This document shows positions 26,914 to 35,137 of a DNA stretch of 64,000 bases, piece by piece. Position 1 is the first letter of the stretch. Each line of letters opens with the position of its first letter. The position numbers and the translations under genes are program-made. The stretch comes from Granulicella sp. 5B5 (GTDB lineage: Bacteria; Acidobacteriota; Terriglobia; Terriglobales; Acidobacteriaceae). The notes under the pieces were generated by a model. It had not been told where the DNA came from. It ran no database searches and saw only the letters and a program-made list of their open reading frames with translations. The stretch spans positions 2,480,001 through 2,544,000 of the forward strand of contig NZ_CP046444.1 of NCBI RefSeq assembly GCF_014083945.1, read 5' to 3'.

Positions 26914-28356
26914 TCAGCTGCCGGCGATGGTTATGCCTTCGATACGGATAGTGGGTACGGAGCCGGAGGTGAGGAACTCGGCGTCGTTGCCGATGGCGAC
27001 GACGTTGTGGAACATGTCCTTCAGGTTGCCGGCGATCGTGATCTCTTCGACGGGGTAAGCGAGTTCGCCGTTTTCGATCCAGAGACCGCTGGCGCCCTGG
27101 GAGTAGTCGCCGGTGACGAGGTTGACGCCGAAGCCCATCGTGGAGAGAACGTAGAGGCCGGACTGCACATCGCCGATGATCTGCTCCGGGCTGAGCGTGC
27201 CGGGCTCGAGGTAGTAGTTACCGCCACCGATACCGGGAGCACCGGCAAGACCGCGCGAGGCTTTGCCGGTGGAAGGCAGGTTGAGCTTGCGGCCGGTATA
27301 GGTATTGAGCATCAGGTTCTTCAGGATGCCGCGTTCGACGATGACCGTTCGACGCATGGGCAGGCCGTCGCCGTCGAAGGGCGACGTGCCAAAGCCCCCG
27401 GTGCGGAGCAACTCGCCGTTGGGGAGAGTGTGGTTGAAGACCATCGTGCCGTCGTCGACCATGGTGATGTTGTCACCAGCGACACGCTCGCCGAGTTTGC
27501 CGGAGAACATGCTGGCGTTGCGATAGATGGCATCACCATCGGCGGCCGAGATGAGACTGTGCATCAGCGAGCGTGCCACCTCAGGAGAGAAGACGACAGG
27601 GCAGCTCTGTGTTGGGACGCGACGCGCGCCAATGCGGCGAAGCGCACGCTGTGCTGCGATGCGGCCGACTTCTTCCGGTGAAGCAAGCAGTTTTGCGCTA
27701 CGTGCGGAGGAGAACCAGTAGTCGCGCTGCATGCTGCCGTTTGCGTCGTGCGCAATAGGTGTAACGGAGAAGCCGCAGTAGCTGCGGCGGTACTGAGCGG
27801 AGAACCCGCGCGAGTTGACCATGACGCGGTGCGAGTTGCTGGCGTCGAAGCTGGCGCCCGCGGTGTTTTGAATCCGTGTGTCCGCGTTCAGGGCAGCGCT
27901 CTCACAACGGCGCGCAATATCAATGCGCTCGGCGGGTGAGAGTTGGTCGACGTCGCTAAAGTACAGCGCGAGGGCGTCAATATCCAGAACACCGAAGTGG
28001 TCAGGATCAGGCAGCCCTGCGAAGGGGTCGGGGCCTGTGACTTTGGCGAGACCCACCGCGCCGCTGACGAGTTTTGCAAGACCGTCGGCGGAGAGATCGG
28101 AGGTGGAGGTGCTCGCTGTCTGTTGACCACCTTCAGTCGCGGGAAAGAAGACACGCAGGCCAATCGCGCGCGAACCGGATTCGGTGAGCTGCTCGACCTG
28201 GCCAAGGCGGACGTTGACGCCGAACTCGTCGGCTTCGAAGGCGACGGCTTCAGCATCGGCAGCGCCGGCACGCAGAGCGAGAGAGACGGCCTGTTCGGCA
28301 AGGCTCAGCAGCTCGCGATTTGTTTCAGCCGGTGAGGCGGTGGATGCAGTCTTCAA
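26914..28356 (-). CDS. tldE: TldE/PmbA-family protease subunit
   Basis: Non-catalytic partner of TldD in the TldD/TldE metalloprotease, which matures microcins and modified peptides; 480 residues, cytosolic. It shows the shared U62 fold features: an N-terminal Ala-rich helix (LAEQAVSLALRAGAADAEA), GSRAIGLRVF, the central FSPEVARSLMHSLISAADGD, and the C-terminal NTYTGRKLN and GASGLWIENGELAYPVEEITIAGNL-type block. There is no HEXXH. The catalytic TldD is encoded at 33.1-34.6 kb on the same strand, separated by a receptor and a solute-binding protein gene. Confidence 0.9.
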   Translation of the reverse strand: MKTASTASPAETNRELLSLAEQAVSLALRAGAADAEAVAFEADEFGVNVRLGQVEQLTESGSRAIGLRVFFPATEGGQQTASTSTSDLSADGLAKLVSGAVGLAKVTGPDPFAGLPDPDHFGVLDIDALALYFSDVDQLSPAERIDIARRCESAALNADTRIQNTAGASFDASNSHRVMVNSRGFSAQYRRSYCGFSVTPIAHDANGSMQRDYWFSSARSAKLLASPEEVGRIAAQRALRRIGARRVPTQSCPVVFSPEVARSLMHSLISAADGDAIYRNASMFSGKLGERVAGDNITMVDDGTMVFNHTLPNGELLRTGGFGTSPFDGDGLPMRRTVIVERGILKNLMLNTYTGRKLNLPSTGKASRGLAGAPGIGGGNYYLEPGTLSPEQIIGDVQSGLYVLSTMGFGVNLVTGDYSQGASGLWIENGELAYPVEEITIAGNLKDMFHNVVAIGNDAEFLTSGSVPTIRIEGITIAGS

Positions 28357-28415
28357 GGGGCTCCCTCTAGCGATTGTAGTGGGAGTGGCGGTGGGTGTGG
28401 GGAGGCAGTAAAGAG

Positions 28416-28736
28416 TCAGGCGACGGGAGTTGCGGATTGGCGGTGGGCGCGGCCATCGGCGGCTTCGAGAAAGCGGGCGCCCTGCTGGCAGTGCTCGGAG
28501 TCGACTTTGAGTTTGTGCTCGAGGTAGGACGGGGTGCCGGGGGTGTGGCGGCGGTGGAGCTTGAGGGGGCCGTGGCAGTCCTTGCAGCGGAACTCGGTGT
28601 CGCCGTCGAGGAGGGCGTCGGCGAGTGTCTTGAGCTTCCAGAAGGGCTCATAGCCGGGGCCGGTGGTGCGGACGCGGCGGCGTTTGACTTCGCACTCGTA
28701 GAACTTCTCTGGGGTAATCAGGGCTTTGGTGGCCAT
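28416..28736 (-). CDS. small conserved hypothetical protein with zinc-binding-like Cys pairs
   Basis: A 106-residue basic cytosolic protein. It starts MATKALITPEKFYECEVKRRRVRTTG and has CKDCHGPLKLHRRH in the middle, with SEHC about 30 residues later. This CxxC plus HC arrangement could bind one zinc. I do not recognise a named family and do not assign a function. It is the most upstream gene of the minus-strand run that includes tldE, uvrC-like and the GT-C gene. Confidence 0.65.
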   Translation of the reverse strand: MATKALITPEKFYECEVKRRRVRTTGPGYEPFWKLKTLADALLDGDTEFRCKDCHGPLKLHRRHTPGTPSYLEHKLKVDSEHCQQGARFLEAADGRAHRQSATPVA

Positions 28737-28814
28737 GGGGCCTTTCTCGGTGCGGGGGTAGCGGGGAAAGCGCTGTCTTGATAGTACGCTGTTGCGGGTG
28801 CTGACCGGCTTGGA

Positions 28815-28876
28815 GCGGGCACCCTCCCCCCTTTTCAGGGTAAGATCCGCAGCCGATTGAAGTTAGGCTCGTAACC
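28815..28876 (-). repeat. dispersed repeat family A, copy 3 (inverted)
   Basis: On the minus strand it reads TACGAGCCTAACTTCAATCG, then GCTGCGGATCTTACCC, then a G-rich end and GTGCCCGCTC. This is the same order and spacing as copies 1 and 2. Unlike them it is not attached to the 3' end of a gene. Confidence 0.8.
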
Positions 28877-29102
28877 AATGGACAGGTTACCAGGCGGATG
28901 GGTTCGTCAGAAGACGATGCCGATGCCGCAATTCTGCCCTTGCTTCTATTGTAACGGGCGTGTCAAGGGGCACGGAGTCGGGAGTAGAAGGAAGTGGTGT
29001 TTGCTCTGGATTTCGACAGCGCTGTTTGCGCTGCAGATGGGTTTTACGGCTTATGCGCACCTGCGGCTGCCGCAGGTGGAGACATTGGGCAAAACGAGCA
29101 TC

Positions 29103-29170
29103 CCTCAGGGGCTAAAGCCACACGCCTTTATAGCTATTTACGGAGGGACTGAAGTCTCGCCCCTTCAAAA
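29103..29170 (+). repeat. palindromic intergenic repeat of Acidobacteriaceae type (single copy here)
   Basis: Begins CCTCAGGGGCTAAAGCC and ends GGGACTGAAGTCTCGCCCC, giving two short hairpins about 30 bp apart. From memory this matches a very common interspersed element in Acidobacteriaceae genomes. Only one copy is in this window, so the assignment as a repeat rests on that recollection. Confidence 0.5.
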
Positions 29171-29399
29171 CAGTCCTTCGATCCGTAGCTTTTAAACAGG
29201 TTCTTACGCTTGCTGTCGTTCTGACTTGTCATCCTGTCCCGATGGTGGAAGAGGGATCGACGAGGTATCAGTCTGGGAGAGTCCGCGGAGAGGAACAGGC
29301 CGTTCGTGCCGATGCGGTCTACAGGCTGGCGATGTATTATTGATTTTGTACGAATCCACCCATCGTTTTTTCTTATCTCATTCGCAAAAGGGAACATAT

Positions 29400-29419
29400 C
29401 GTTCGGCCCGGGCCGAACG
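29400..29419. promoter_or_regulatory. 20-bp perfect palindrome upstream of the siderophore-type receptor
   Basis: Each half is CGTTCGGCCC or its complement, with no central spacer. It is centred 84 bp upstream of the receptor start codon and is followed by CTTTTACG. It may be an operator for a dimeric regulator or an attenuator stem. It does not resemble a Fur box. Confidence 0.45.
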
Positions 29420-29493
29420 CTTTTACGACTCCCGAACACCCCTTCTGTGACAAGGCGAGTCCTGCGCATTGAACACAGAGCCTCAGAGGAAAC

Positions 29494-31962
29494 ATGTCTT
29501 CTTCGACTAGAAATGCGAGCGTGCGCCTGTATCGAGTTTTCAGCGTTGTTTTGATCTGCCTGGTGGCGTGGAAGGCCGGCGCGCAAACGGTCTCGCAGCT
29601 AACGGGCACGATTCGCGACCCGGACGGCTCGGTGGTGAGCCATGCGGTGGTCACGTTGAGCAATCCAAAGACGGCTTCGCCTTTGCAGACCACGACGGAT
29701 GACGCGGGACAGTACACGTTCGCGGACGTGGAGCCAGGCGTGTATCGGCTGGAGGCGAGGAAGGCCGGATTTGAGCCGATTGTGGTGCCGTCGATCACCG
29801 TTGGGGCGGGACAGATGGCGAGCCGTGATCTGTCGTTTGCCATAGCGGGCGCCGATGAATCGGTGACGGTGACAGGCGGGGCTTCGGGGAGCGTGGCGAA
29901 CGGATACTACGTGGATAACGTAGACCGCGGAGTCTTGGGTACGCAGCCAGTCGTGAACCAGCCGTACACAATTACAGTGATACCCGCGCAGGAGATTATG
30001 AATACCCAGGTGAAGAGCCTGCGCGACACGATCAAGTATCTGCCGCTGGTGTCTTTTACGGAGCAGCAGGGGCCTGAGGTTCTGCGCCCGGCGACGCGTG
30101 GTGTGCAGGGGAGCATTGCGCAGAACACGCGGATGGACGGGATGGCGATGGCCATTACGGGCGCGAACCCGATGGAGCAGTACCAGTCGCTGCAGGTTGA
30201 AAGTGGCCTGGGGGCAGCGATGTATGGGCCGGCGAACCCGTCGGGCATGTTCGACTTTGTGCTGAAGCGGCCGACAGAGGACCGCACCGAGAACCTGTAC
30301 CTGGAGCAGGACAGCAGTTCGGTGGGTACGATCTACGGAGATGCCGGTGGACGGCTGGGGCCGCATAAGATCTTCGGGTACCGGACGAACCTGCTGTTTG
30401 GCGATGGCACGCAGTTTGTACAGGCGAGCCGTCTGCGGCGGAGGCTGGCGGAGTTCGCATTCGATCTGCGGCCGACGGACAGGACGACGCTCGACGCGCA
30501 TTACAGCGTGTACGACATTGTGCAGCGAGGCTATCCGGGCTGGTTCACCTATGGGCCTTCGTCGAAGACGAACGCCGCGGCACCGGATTACATTCTGCCG
30601 AGTGCGCCTGATCCGACGCGGGTGGGCTTTGGTCAGGCCTATGCTGGCGTGAACCTTACGACGCAGAGCACCGGTGCCCGCCTGCTACATGACTTTTCGC
30701 CAAACTGGCATGCGATGATGGGCGGGCTGGCGCAGCGACTGGACCGGTTTATCGATACGCCGGTCAACACGATCACGGACAACAACGGCGACTATAGCCA
30801 GTCGCTGGGGACGGGCTTTGCGCCGCGGTTCGGCGTGGAGAGCGACCTGGGCTACATCACCGGGCTGATCAAGAAGTGGGGCATCAAGCAGGATGTGGTG
30901 CTGGCCAGTGAGGGCTACCGGTTCAACCAGTACTCGTACACGGCGAACGCGCCTGCGAACCTATTGCTGGGAACTGCGAATGTGAACGCGCCGAAGGTGT
31001 TTGCGGCACCGGCTGTGGGGCTTCCGCAGAACCATGGGCTGTTTCAGTCCGCTGTGGTGCACCAGCAGGGCTTCAACCTGGGCGATCTGATCTCGTTCCG
31101 CGATCGCTTTCTGGTGCGGCTGGCGGCGAGCCAGGACTGGATCGGCGTGGACAACAACTCGGCGACGGCACGCACCGGCGGGTCAAACAAGAACGGCATC
31201 AGCCCATCGGCGAGCGTGATGTACAAGCCCACGAGCTGGACGACGGCGTATGCGACGTATGCGAGCAGTCTGCAGCAGGGCGATATTGCCCCAGTGAGCG
31301 CAGCGCTGGTGAACTCCGGCGCCGTGCTGCCGCCGTATCGGAGCAAAGAGTGGGAGGTGGGCTTCAAGTCCGATGGTCTGCCGCTGAACCTGACGACGGC
31401 GCTGTTCCGGCTGGAGCGGCCTTTCGCGGACACGATCGCCTATAACGGGAGCACCACGCAGAACATCTTCGCGATCGTTGGACAGCAGGTGAACTTTGGT
31501 GCGGAGATCTCCGGGCAGGGCACGCTGTTTCATCGGCTGCTGGTGGATGGCGGCTTTACGGCGTTGAACGCGCGGCTGAACAATACGAATGTTGCTTCGA
31601 CGAACGGCAAACGCTTCGTCGGCATTCCGGGGTACAAGTCGAACATCCTGAGCGAGTACCGTGTGCCGGGGGTGAAGAACCTGAGCATCACTGGCGACTG
31701 GCAGTTTGTGGGCCAGAGGCCGCAGGATGATCAGAACCTGCATACGACGACGGCATATAACACGTTCGACTTCGGCTTCCGGTACGCGCATCCGGTGTTT
31801 ACGAAGATGGCGACGCTGCGATTTACCTGCGACAACATTACGGACACGCGCTACTACTCGACGATTGCGGCGGGAGACATCACAGGTTCGAATGCGAGTT
31901 CGAACGTGGCGCACCTTGGCTCTCCGCGAACGATCTCGACGTCGCTGCAGTTCGCGTTTTAG
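29494..31962 (+). CDS. TonB-dependent siderophore-type receptor with N-terminal carboxypeptidase regulatory-like domain
   Basis: Outer-membrane receptor, 822 residues. A signal peptide (VFSVVLICLVAWKAGAQ, to about residue 30) leads to a regulatory-like beta-sandwich (about 32-120; LTGTIRDPDGSVVSHAVVTL). The plug domain starts near residue 145 (QPYTITVIPAQEI, then LRPATRGVQG and YGPANPSGMFDFVLKRP), which is the pattern of FhuA/FpvA-like siderophore receptors. The barrel ends in QFAF. A GAGGAA site precedes the ATG. The receptor faces a Tat-exported solute-binding protein gene across a shared terminator. Iron-siderophore uptake is the usual role; other metal chelates are possible. Confidence 0.88.
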   Translation: MSSSTRNASVRLYRVFSVVLICLVAWKAGAQTVSQLTGTIRDPDGSVVSHAVVTLSNPKTASPLQTTTDDAGQYTFADVEPGVYRLEARKAGFEPIVVPSITVGAGQMASRDLSFAIAGADESVTVTGGASGSVANGYYVDNVDRGVLGTQPVVNQPYTITVIPAQEIMNTQVKSLRDTIKYLPLVSFTEQQGPEVLRPATRGVQGSIAQNTRMDGMAMAITGANPMEQYQSLQVESGLGAAMYGPANPSGMFDFVLKRPTEDRTENLYLEQDSSSVGTIYGDAGGRLGPHKIFGYRTNLLFGDGTQFVQASRLRRRLAEFAFDLRPTDRTTLDAHYSVYDIVQRGYPGWFTYGPSSKTNAAAPDYILPSAPDPTRVGFGQAYAGVNLTTQSTGARLLHDFSPNWHAMMGGLAQRLDRFIDTPVNTITDNNGDYSQSLGTGFAPRFGVESDLGYITGLIKKWGIKQDVVLASEGYRFNQYSYTANAPANLLLGTANVNAPKVFAAPAVGLPQNHGLFQSAVVHQQGFNLGDLISFRDRFLVRLAASQDWIGVDNNSATARTGGSNKNGISPSASVMYKPTSWTTAYATYASSLQQGDIAPVSAALVNSGAVLPPYRSKEWEVGFKSDGLPLNLTTALFRLERPFADTIAYNGSTTQNIFAIVGQQVNFGAEISGQGTLFHRLLVDGGFTALNARLNNTNVASTNGKRFVGIPGYKSNILSEYRVPGVKNLSITGDWQFVGQRPQDDQNLHTTTAYNTFDFGFRYAHPVFTKMATLRFTCDNITDTRYYSTIAAGDITGSNASSNVAHLGSPRTISTSLQFAF

Positions 31963-31976
31963 CTCGGTTGATTTGG

Positions 31977-32012
31977 ATGCTGCCGGTCCTGAACGGGCTG
32001 GCAGCATTTTTA
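31977..32012 (+). terminator. rho-independent terminator of the siderophore-type receptor gene
   Basis: An 8-bp stem ATGCTGCC/GGCAGCAT (31977-31984 with 32000-32007), followed by TTTTT. It lies 14 bp after the receptor stop and touches the stop codon of the convergent gene at 32010. Confidence 0.7.
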
Positions 32013-32954
32013 TGCGCGGATGGGAGTGGACGTGCCGGGCGCAGCGAAGTGGTTGCTGAGAAAGAGTGCCTGTGCCTGCTCCTGCTGAAGCCAGGCGAGA
32101 AAGGCGGCGGCGCCCTTTGGGTTCGGCGCGTTGTTGAGGATGCCAGCGTAGAAGATGAGGGGTTCGGGGTAGAAGGTTTTGTCTTCGACGACGAGGCGGA
32201 GATCGGGATGCTCGTCGCGGACGTGAAGCCGGCTGAGGTTGATCTCGGCGGGCAGGGAGATGTAGGGCTGGCCGGTGTTGGCGGGGCCGGTTTTGTAGAC
32301 GCACATGGCGTCGATTTCACCGCTCTGGAGCCGAGCCTGGGTGTTGCCTCCGCTGAGTACCTGTGCTGGATTGAGCGGGGAGCCGAGGACTTTTTCGACC
32401 AGATCGGGCTGACCGTACTTGCGCGCGGCGAGCATCATCATGAAGAAGATGGCCCGGCCGCTGGGGTCGTTTGCCGGGTTGGAGCGGGCGATGCGGATGC
32501 CGGATTGCTGGAGTATCTCCCACCAGTTTGCGTGGCCCTGTGCGGCTGCCTGGAACTGCGCAAGGAAGCGGCTTTTGGGGCTGTAGAGCAGAACGAGTTC
32601 GGTGGCGGCGATGGGCCAAGCGGTCTGGATTTTGCCGGAGCGCATCACGATGCCCATGGGGCTGGCGGTGATGGGGATGAAGAGGTCGGCGAGAAGGGTG
32701 CCGTCGACGAGGGAGCGCGCGACGGTGTCGGCGCCCTGGGCGTGGGTGCGCAGGTTGAGATGGAGCGTCTGGGCGGCGGCGGTTTTGAGCGGGCCTTCAA
32801 GCATGTTGCGGGCCGAGCCTGCCGAGGCGACGTCAAGCCAGGCGAGGTCCTGTGCGAAGAGTGAAGGTGTCCCGGTCAGGGCGGCCGTCGCGAGGATGGC
32901 GCCTCCGCTACGGAGAAAGGTGCGTCGTGCGAGAGGGTGTGACGTGGAGGACAT
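32010..32954 (-). CDS. Tat-exported extracellular solute-binding protein (ModA/WtpA-like)
   Basis: Periplasmic binding protein of ABC-uptake type, 314 residues. The N-terminus has a twin-arginine signal (RR at 10-11 in RRTFLRSGG, then ATAALTGTPSLFAQ). The mature part shows class II substrate-binding features: LDVASAGSARNM, DLFIPITASPMGIVMRSGKI, LVLLYSPKSRF, RIARSNPANDPSGR and AMCVYKTGPA. These resemble molybdate/tungstate binders, with Ser/Asp-rich oxyanion loops. No ABC permease or ATPase is adjacent. It could supply a metal oxyanion to the receptor-linked system or act with a distant transporter. The substrate is inferred, not shown. Confidence 0.8.
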   Translation of the reverse strand: MSSTSHPLARRTFLRSGGAILATAALTGTPSLFAQDLAWLDVASAGSARNMLEGPLKTAAAQTLHLNLRTHAQGADTVARSLVDGTLLADLFIPITASPMGIVMRSGKIQTAWPIAATELVLLYSPKSRFLAQFQAAAQGHANWWEILQQSGIRIARSNPANDPSGRAIFFMMMLAARKYGQPDLVEKVLGSPLNPAQVLSGGNTQARLQSGEIDAMCVYKTGPANTGQPYISLPAEINLSRLHVRDEHPDLRLVVEDKTFYPEPLIFYAGILNNAPNPKGAAAFLAWLQQEQAQALFLSNHFAAPGTSTPIRA

Positions 32955-33070
32955 GTCCGGCCTTTAAAAAGATGTGGTGAGACAGCGCGCTCACGGTATC
33001 GATTTTATGCGGATGTCCTGTGCGGTTTGCGATGAAATATCGGGCTTGCGTCCGAGGCTGCTGGAGAGAT

Positions 33071-34552
33071 CTATCTGCCGGTGCCGCCGACGGTGATTTT
33101 GTCGAGCTTGATGGTGGGCATGCCTACGCCGACGGGGACGGACTGGCCAGACTTGCCGCAAGTGCCGATGCCTTCGTCGAGGGCGAGGTCATTGCCGACC
33201 ATGCTGACGTGCTTGAGGGCTTCGGGGCCGTTGCCGATGAGGGTGGCGCCCTTGACGGGGGCGGTGATGACACCGTCTTCGATGAGGTAGGCCTCGGAGG
33301 CGGAGAAGACGAACTTGCCGTTGGTGATGTCGACCTGGCCGCCGCCGAAGTTGACGGCGTAGAGGCCACGCTTGACGGACTTGATGATGTCGGCGGGGTC
33401 GTCGTCGCCGGAGAGCATGTAGGTGTTGGTCATGCGGGGCATGGGGATGGCTGCGTAGCTTTCGCGGCGGCCGCTGCCGGTGTTGGGCATGTTCATCAGC
33501 TTCGCGGAGAGCTTGTCGGAGAGGTAGCCGCGGAGGATGCCGTTTTCGATGAGGACGGTCTCCTGCGTGGCGTTGCCTTCGTCGTCGATGTTGAGCGAGC
33601 CGCGGCGGCCGGGCATGCGGCCGTTGTCGACGACGGTGACTTTGCTGGAGGCGACCTGTTGGCCGATGAGGCCGGCGAAGGCGGAGGTCTTCTTGCGGTT
33701 GAAGTCGGCTTCGAGGCCGTGGCCTACGGCTTCGTGCAGAAGGACGCCGGGCCAGCCGGGGCCGAGGACAACTTCCATCTCACCGGCGGGGGCTGCGATG
33801 GCTCCGAGCTGCAGGATGGCGGTGCGGGAGGCCTCGCGGGCGAAGTGTTCGGGAGATTTTTCGGGCTGATGGAAGAAGTCGAGCGTGACGCGGCCACCGC
33901 CGCCGCTGGTGCCCTTTGCGGTATTGGTTTCGTCCTTTGCGATGACGAAGACGTTGAGGCGGGCGAGGGGTTGGGTGTCGGAGGCGAAGGTACCGTCGGA
34001 TGCGGCGATGAGGATGCGGCGGAGCTCGTCGTTGATGGAGGCGCGGACCTGGGTGATGCGCGGGTCGAAGGCGCGGGCTGCCTTGTCGGCGCGTTCGATA
34101 AGCTTGAGTTTTTCGGAGATGGCGGCGTCGGCGGTGATGCCGGTGATGGGGTAGAGCGACGGAGCATTTGGGGCTTGCGTGAAGCCTTCGACGTGCTGCG
34201 TTTGCGGGCCGTTGGCGATGAGGGCTGCAGTGCGCGCGGCTTTGAGGAGGCGGTCGGCGGAGAGGTCGTCGGTGTAGGCGAAGCCGGTGCGCTCGCCGGA
34301 GAGGACTCGGATGCCGCAGCCGACGCTGATGCCCTGGGCGGCGGTCTTGACGATGCCCTCGTCGATGCCGAGCGAGGTGGAAGTGACGGCCTCGAAGTAG
34401 AGGTCGGCGAAGTCGCCGCCGGCGGAAAGGGCCTCGCCGAGGCAGCGCTCGAGAAGGCGCTCAGAGAGGCCGAGGTGCGTGAAGAAGTATTGCTTGTGGT
34501 CGAGGGATTGGCTATCGAATTGAGCGGAGGGCGTGTGCGGGGCAGCGGCCAT
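33071..34552 (-). CDS. tldD: TldD metalloprotease, catalytic subunit
   Basis: Zinc-dependent peptidase (U62) that with TldE cleaves unfolded or modified peptides; 493 residues, cytosolic. The metal site HEAVGHGLEAD lies at about 273-283, matching the HEXXXH motif of TldD. The C-terminal half has the GRRESYA, NTYMLSGDDDP and NFGGGQVDITNGKFVFSA-type strands that wrap the active cleft. I chose the ATG at 34552; a TTG eight codons upstream is possible and neither has a good ribosome-binding site. TldE is 4.7 kb further downstream on this strand, so the pair is not in one operon. Confidence 0.93.
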   Translation of the reverse strand: MAAAPHTPSAQFDSQSLDHKQYFFTHLGLSERLLERCLGEALSAGGDFADLYFEAVTSTSLGIDEGIVKTAAQGISVGCGIRVLSGERTGFAYTDDLSADRLLKAARTAALIANGPQTQHVEGFTQAPNAPSLYPITGITADAAISEKLKLIERADKAARAFDPRITQVRASINDELRRILIAASDGTFASDTQPLARLNVFVIAKDETNTAKGTSGGGGRVTLDFFHQPEKSPEHFAREASRTAILQLGAIAAPAGEMEVVLGPGWPGVLLHEAVGHGLEADFNRKKTSAFAGLIGQQVASSKVTVVDNGRMPGRRGSLNIDDEGNATQETVLIENGILRGYLSDKLSAKLMNMPNTGSGRRESYAAIPMPRMTNTYMLSGDDDPADIIKSVKRGLYAVNFGGGQVDITNGKFVFSASEAYLIEDGVITAPVKGATLIGNGPEALKHVSMVGNDLALDEGIGTCGKSGQSVPVGVGMPTIKLDKITVGGTGR

Positions 34553-34582
34553 TAATGTGATTGTAACGGGTGCCAAAGGCTG

Positions 34583-35104
34583 CTACGAACCGGAGGGCGT
34601 CTCAAGTTGCGAGAAGAGGTGTGTGAGATCAACGTGGATCGGCGTACCAGCGACTTCGAGGCGGTTCGCGCTGAGCCATTCGTTGGCGAGGCATGTTCTT
34701 CCGCTGCGGGTTTTAGGGTCGATGATCCAGACGGTCCTAACGCCCATTGCGAGATAGTCCTGGCAGCGCTCTTGAAGGCTGGAGTACGTGTCGTCCGGTG
34801 AGAGGATTTCGATGATGAGCAGCGGGGGTTCAACAAGGACATCGGGTTGCGGACTGGGGCGGAGGACGACGAGGTCGGGGACGCGGATGCGGGTGGGCGA
34901 GACCTGGAGACGCTGCTCTGTGCTGCCGATGACGTTCCACTCCGATTCGTGCTGGAGGAACCAGCCGGCTAATAGCCATTGAATTCTTGCGTGTAGCCAC
35001 TTGCCCACGTTGCGCTCCAAGACTTCGCCATCGATGTACTCGCGGTCGGGCCTGTAGGTGGATTGGAGGTACTCGGAGACCGGGATTTGGATCGCGCTCG
35101 CCAT
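34583..35104 (-). CDS. Uma2-family protein (PD-(D/E)XK nuclease-like, DUF820)
   Basis: A 173-residue member of the Uma2 group, known from cyanobacteria, Chloroflexi and Acidobacteriota in many copies. It has YRPDREYIDGEVLERNVG at about 17-34, RVPDLVVLRP at about 73-82 (the PD of the nuclease core) and PPLLIIEILSPDD at about 92-104 (the E). MGVRTVWIIDPKTRSG follows. The catalytic pattern is complete. The biological role of the family is not settled. It lies 30 bp upstream of tldD on the same strand, probably cotranscribed. Confidence 0.88.
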   Translation of the reverse strand: MASAIQIPVSEYLQSTYRPDREYIDGEVLERNVGKWLHARIQWLLAGWFLQHESEWNVIGSTEQRLQVSPTRIRVPDLVVLRPSPQPDVLVEPPLLIIEILSPDDTYSSLQERCQDYLAMGVRTVWIIDPKTRSGRTCLANEWLSANRLEVAGTPIHVDLTHLFSQLETPSGS

Positions 35105-35137
35105 GTGTCGACAGTGTACGCCAGAAAAGCTGGGGAT

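Larger units (their letters stand above)
28737..29493. other. gene-free spacer with repeats upstream of the siderophore-type receptor
   Basis: 757 bp without a supportable gene. It holds repeat A copy 3 (28815-28876), a second palindromic repeat (29103-29170) and a 20-bp palindrome close to the receptor gene (29400-29419). A 105-codon open frame at 28878-29195 is mostly repeat-derived sequence and has no ribosome-binding site worth noting. Confidence 0.7.

Noticed and set aside
28878-29195. A 105-codon plus-strand open frame
   Set aside because: Much of it is the 29103-29170 repeat; it has no clear ribosome-binding site and no recognisable domain.
29400-29419. 20-bp palindrome as an intrinsic terminator
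   Set aside because: It has no loop and lies upstream of a gene rather than after one. An operator or attenuator is more likely.
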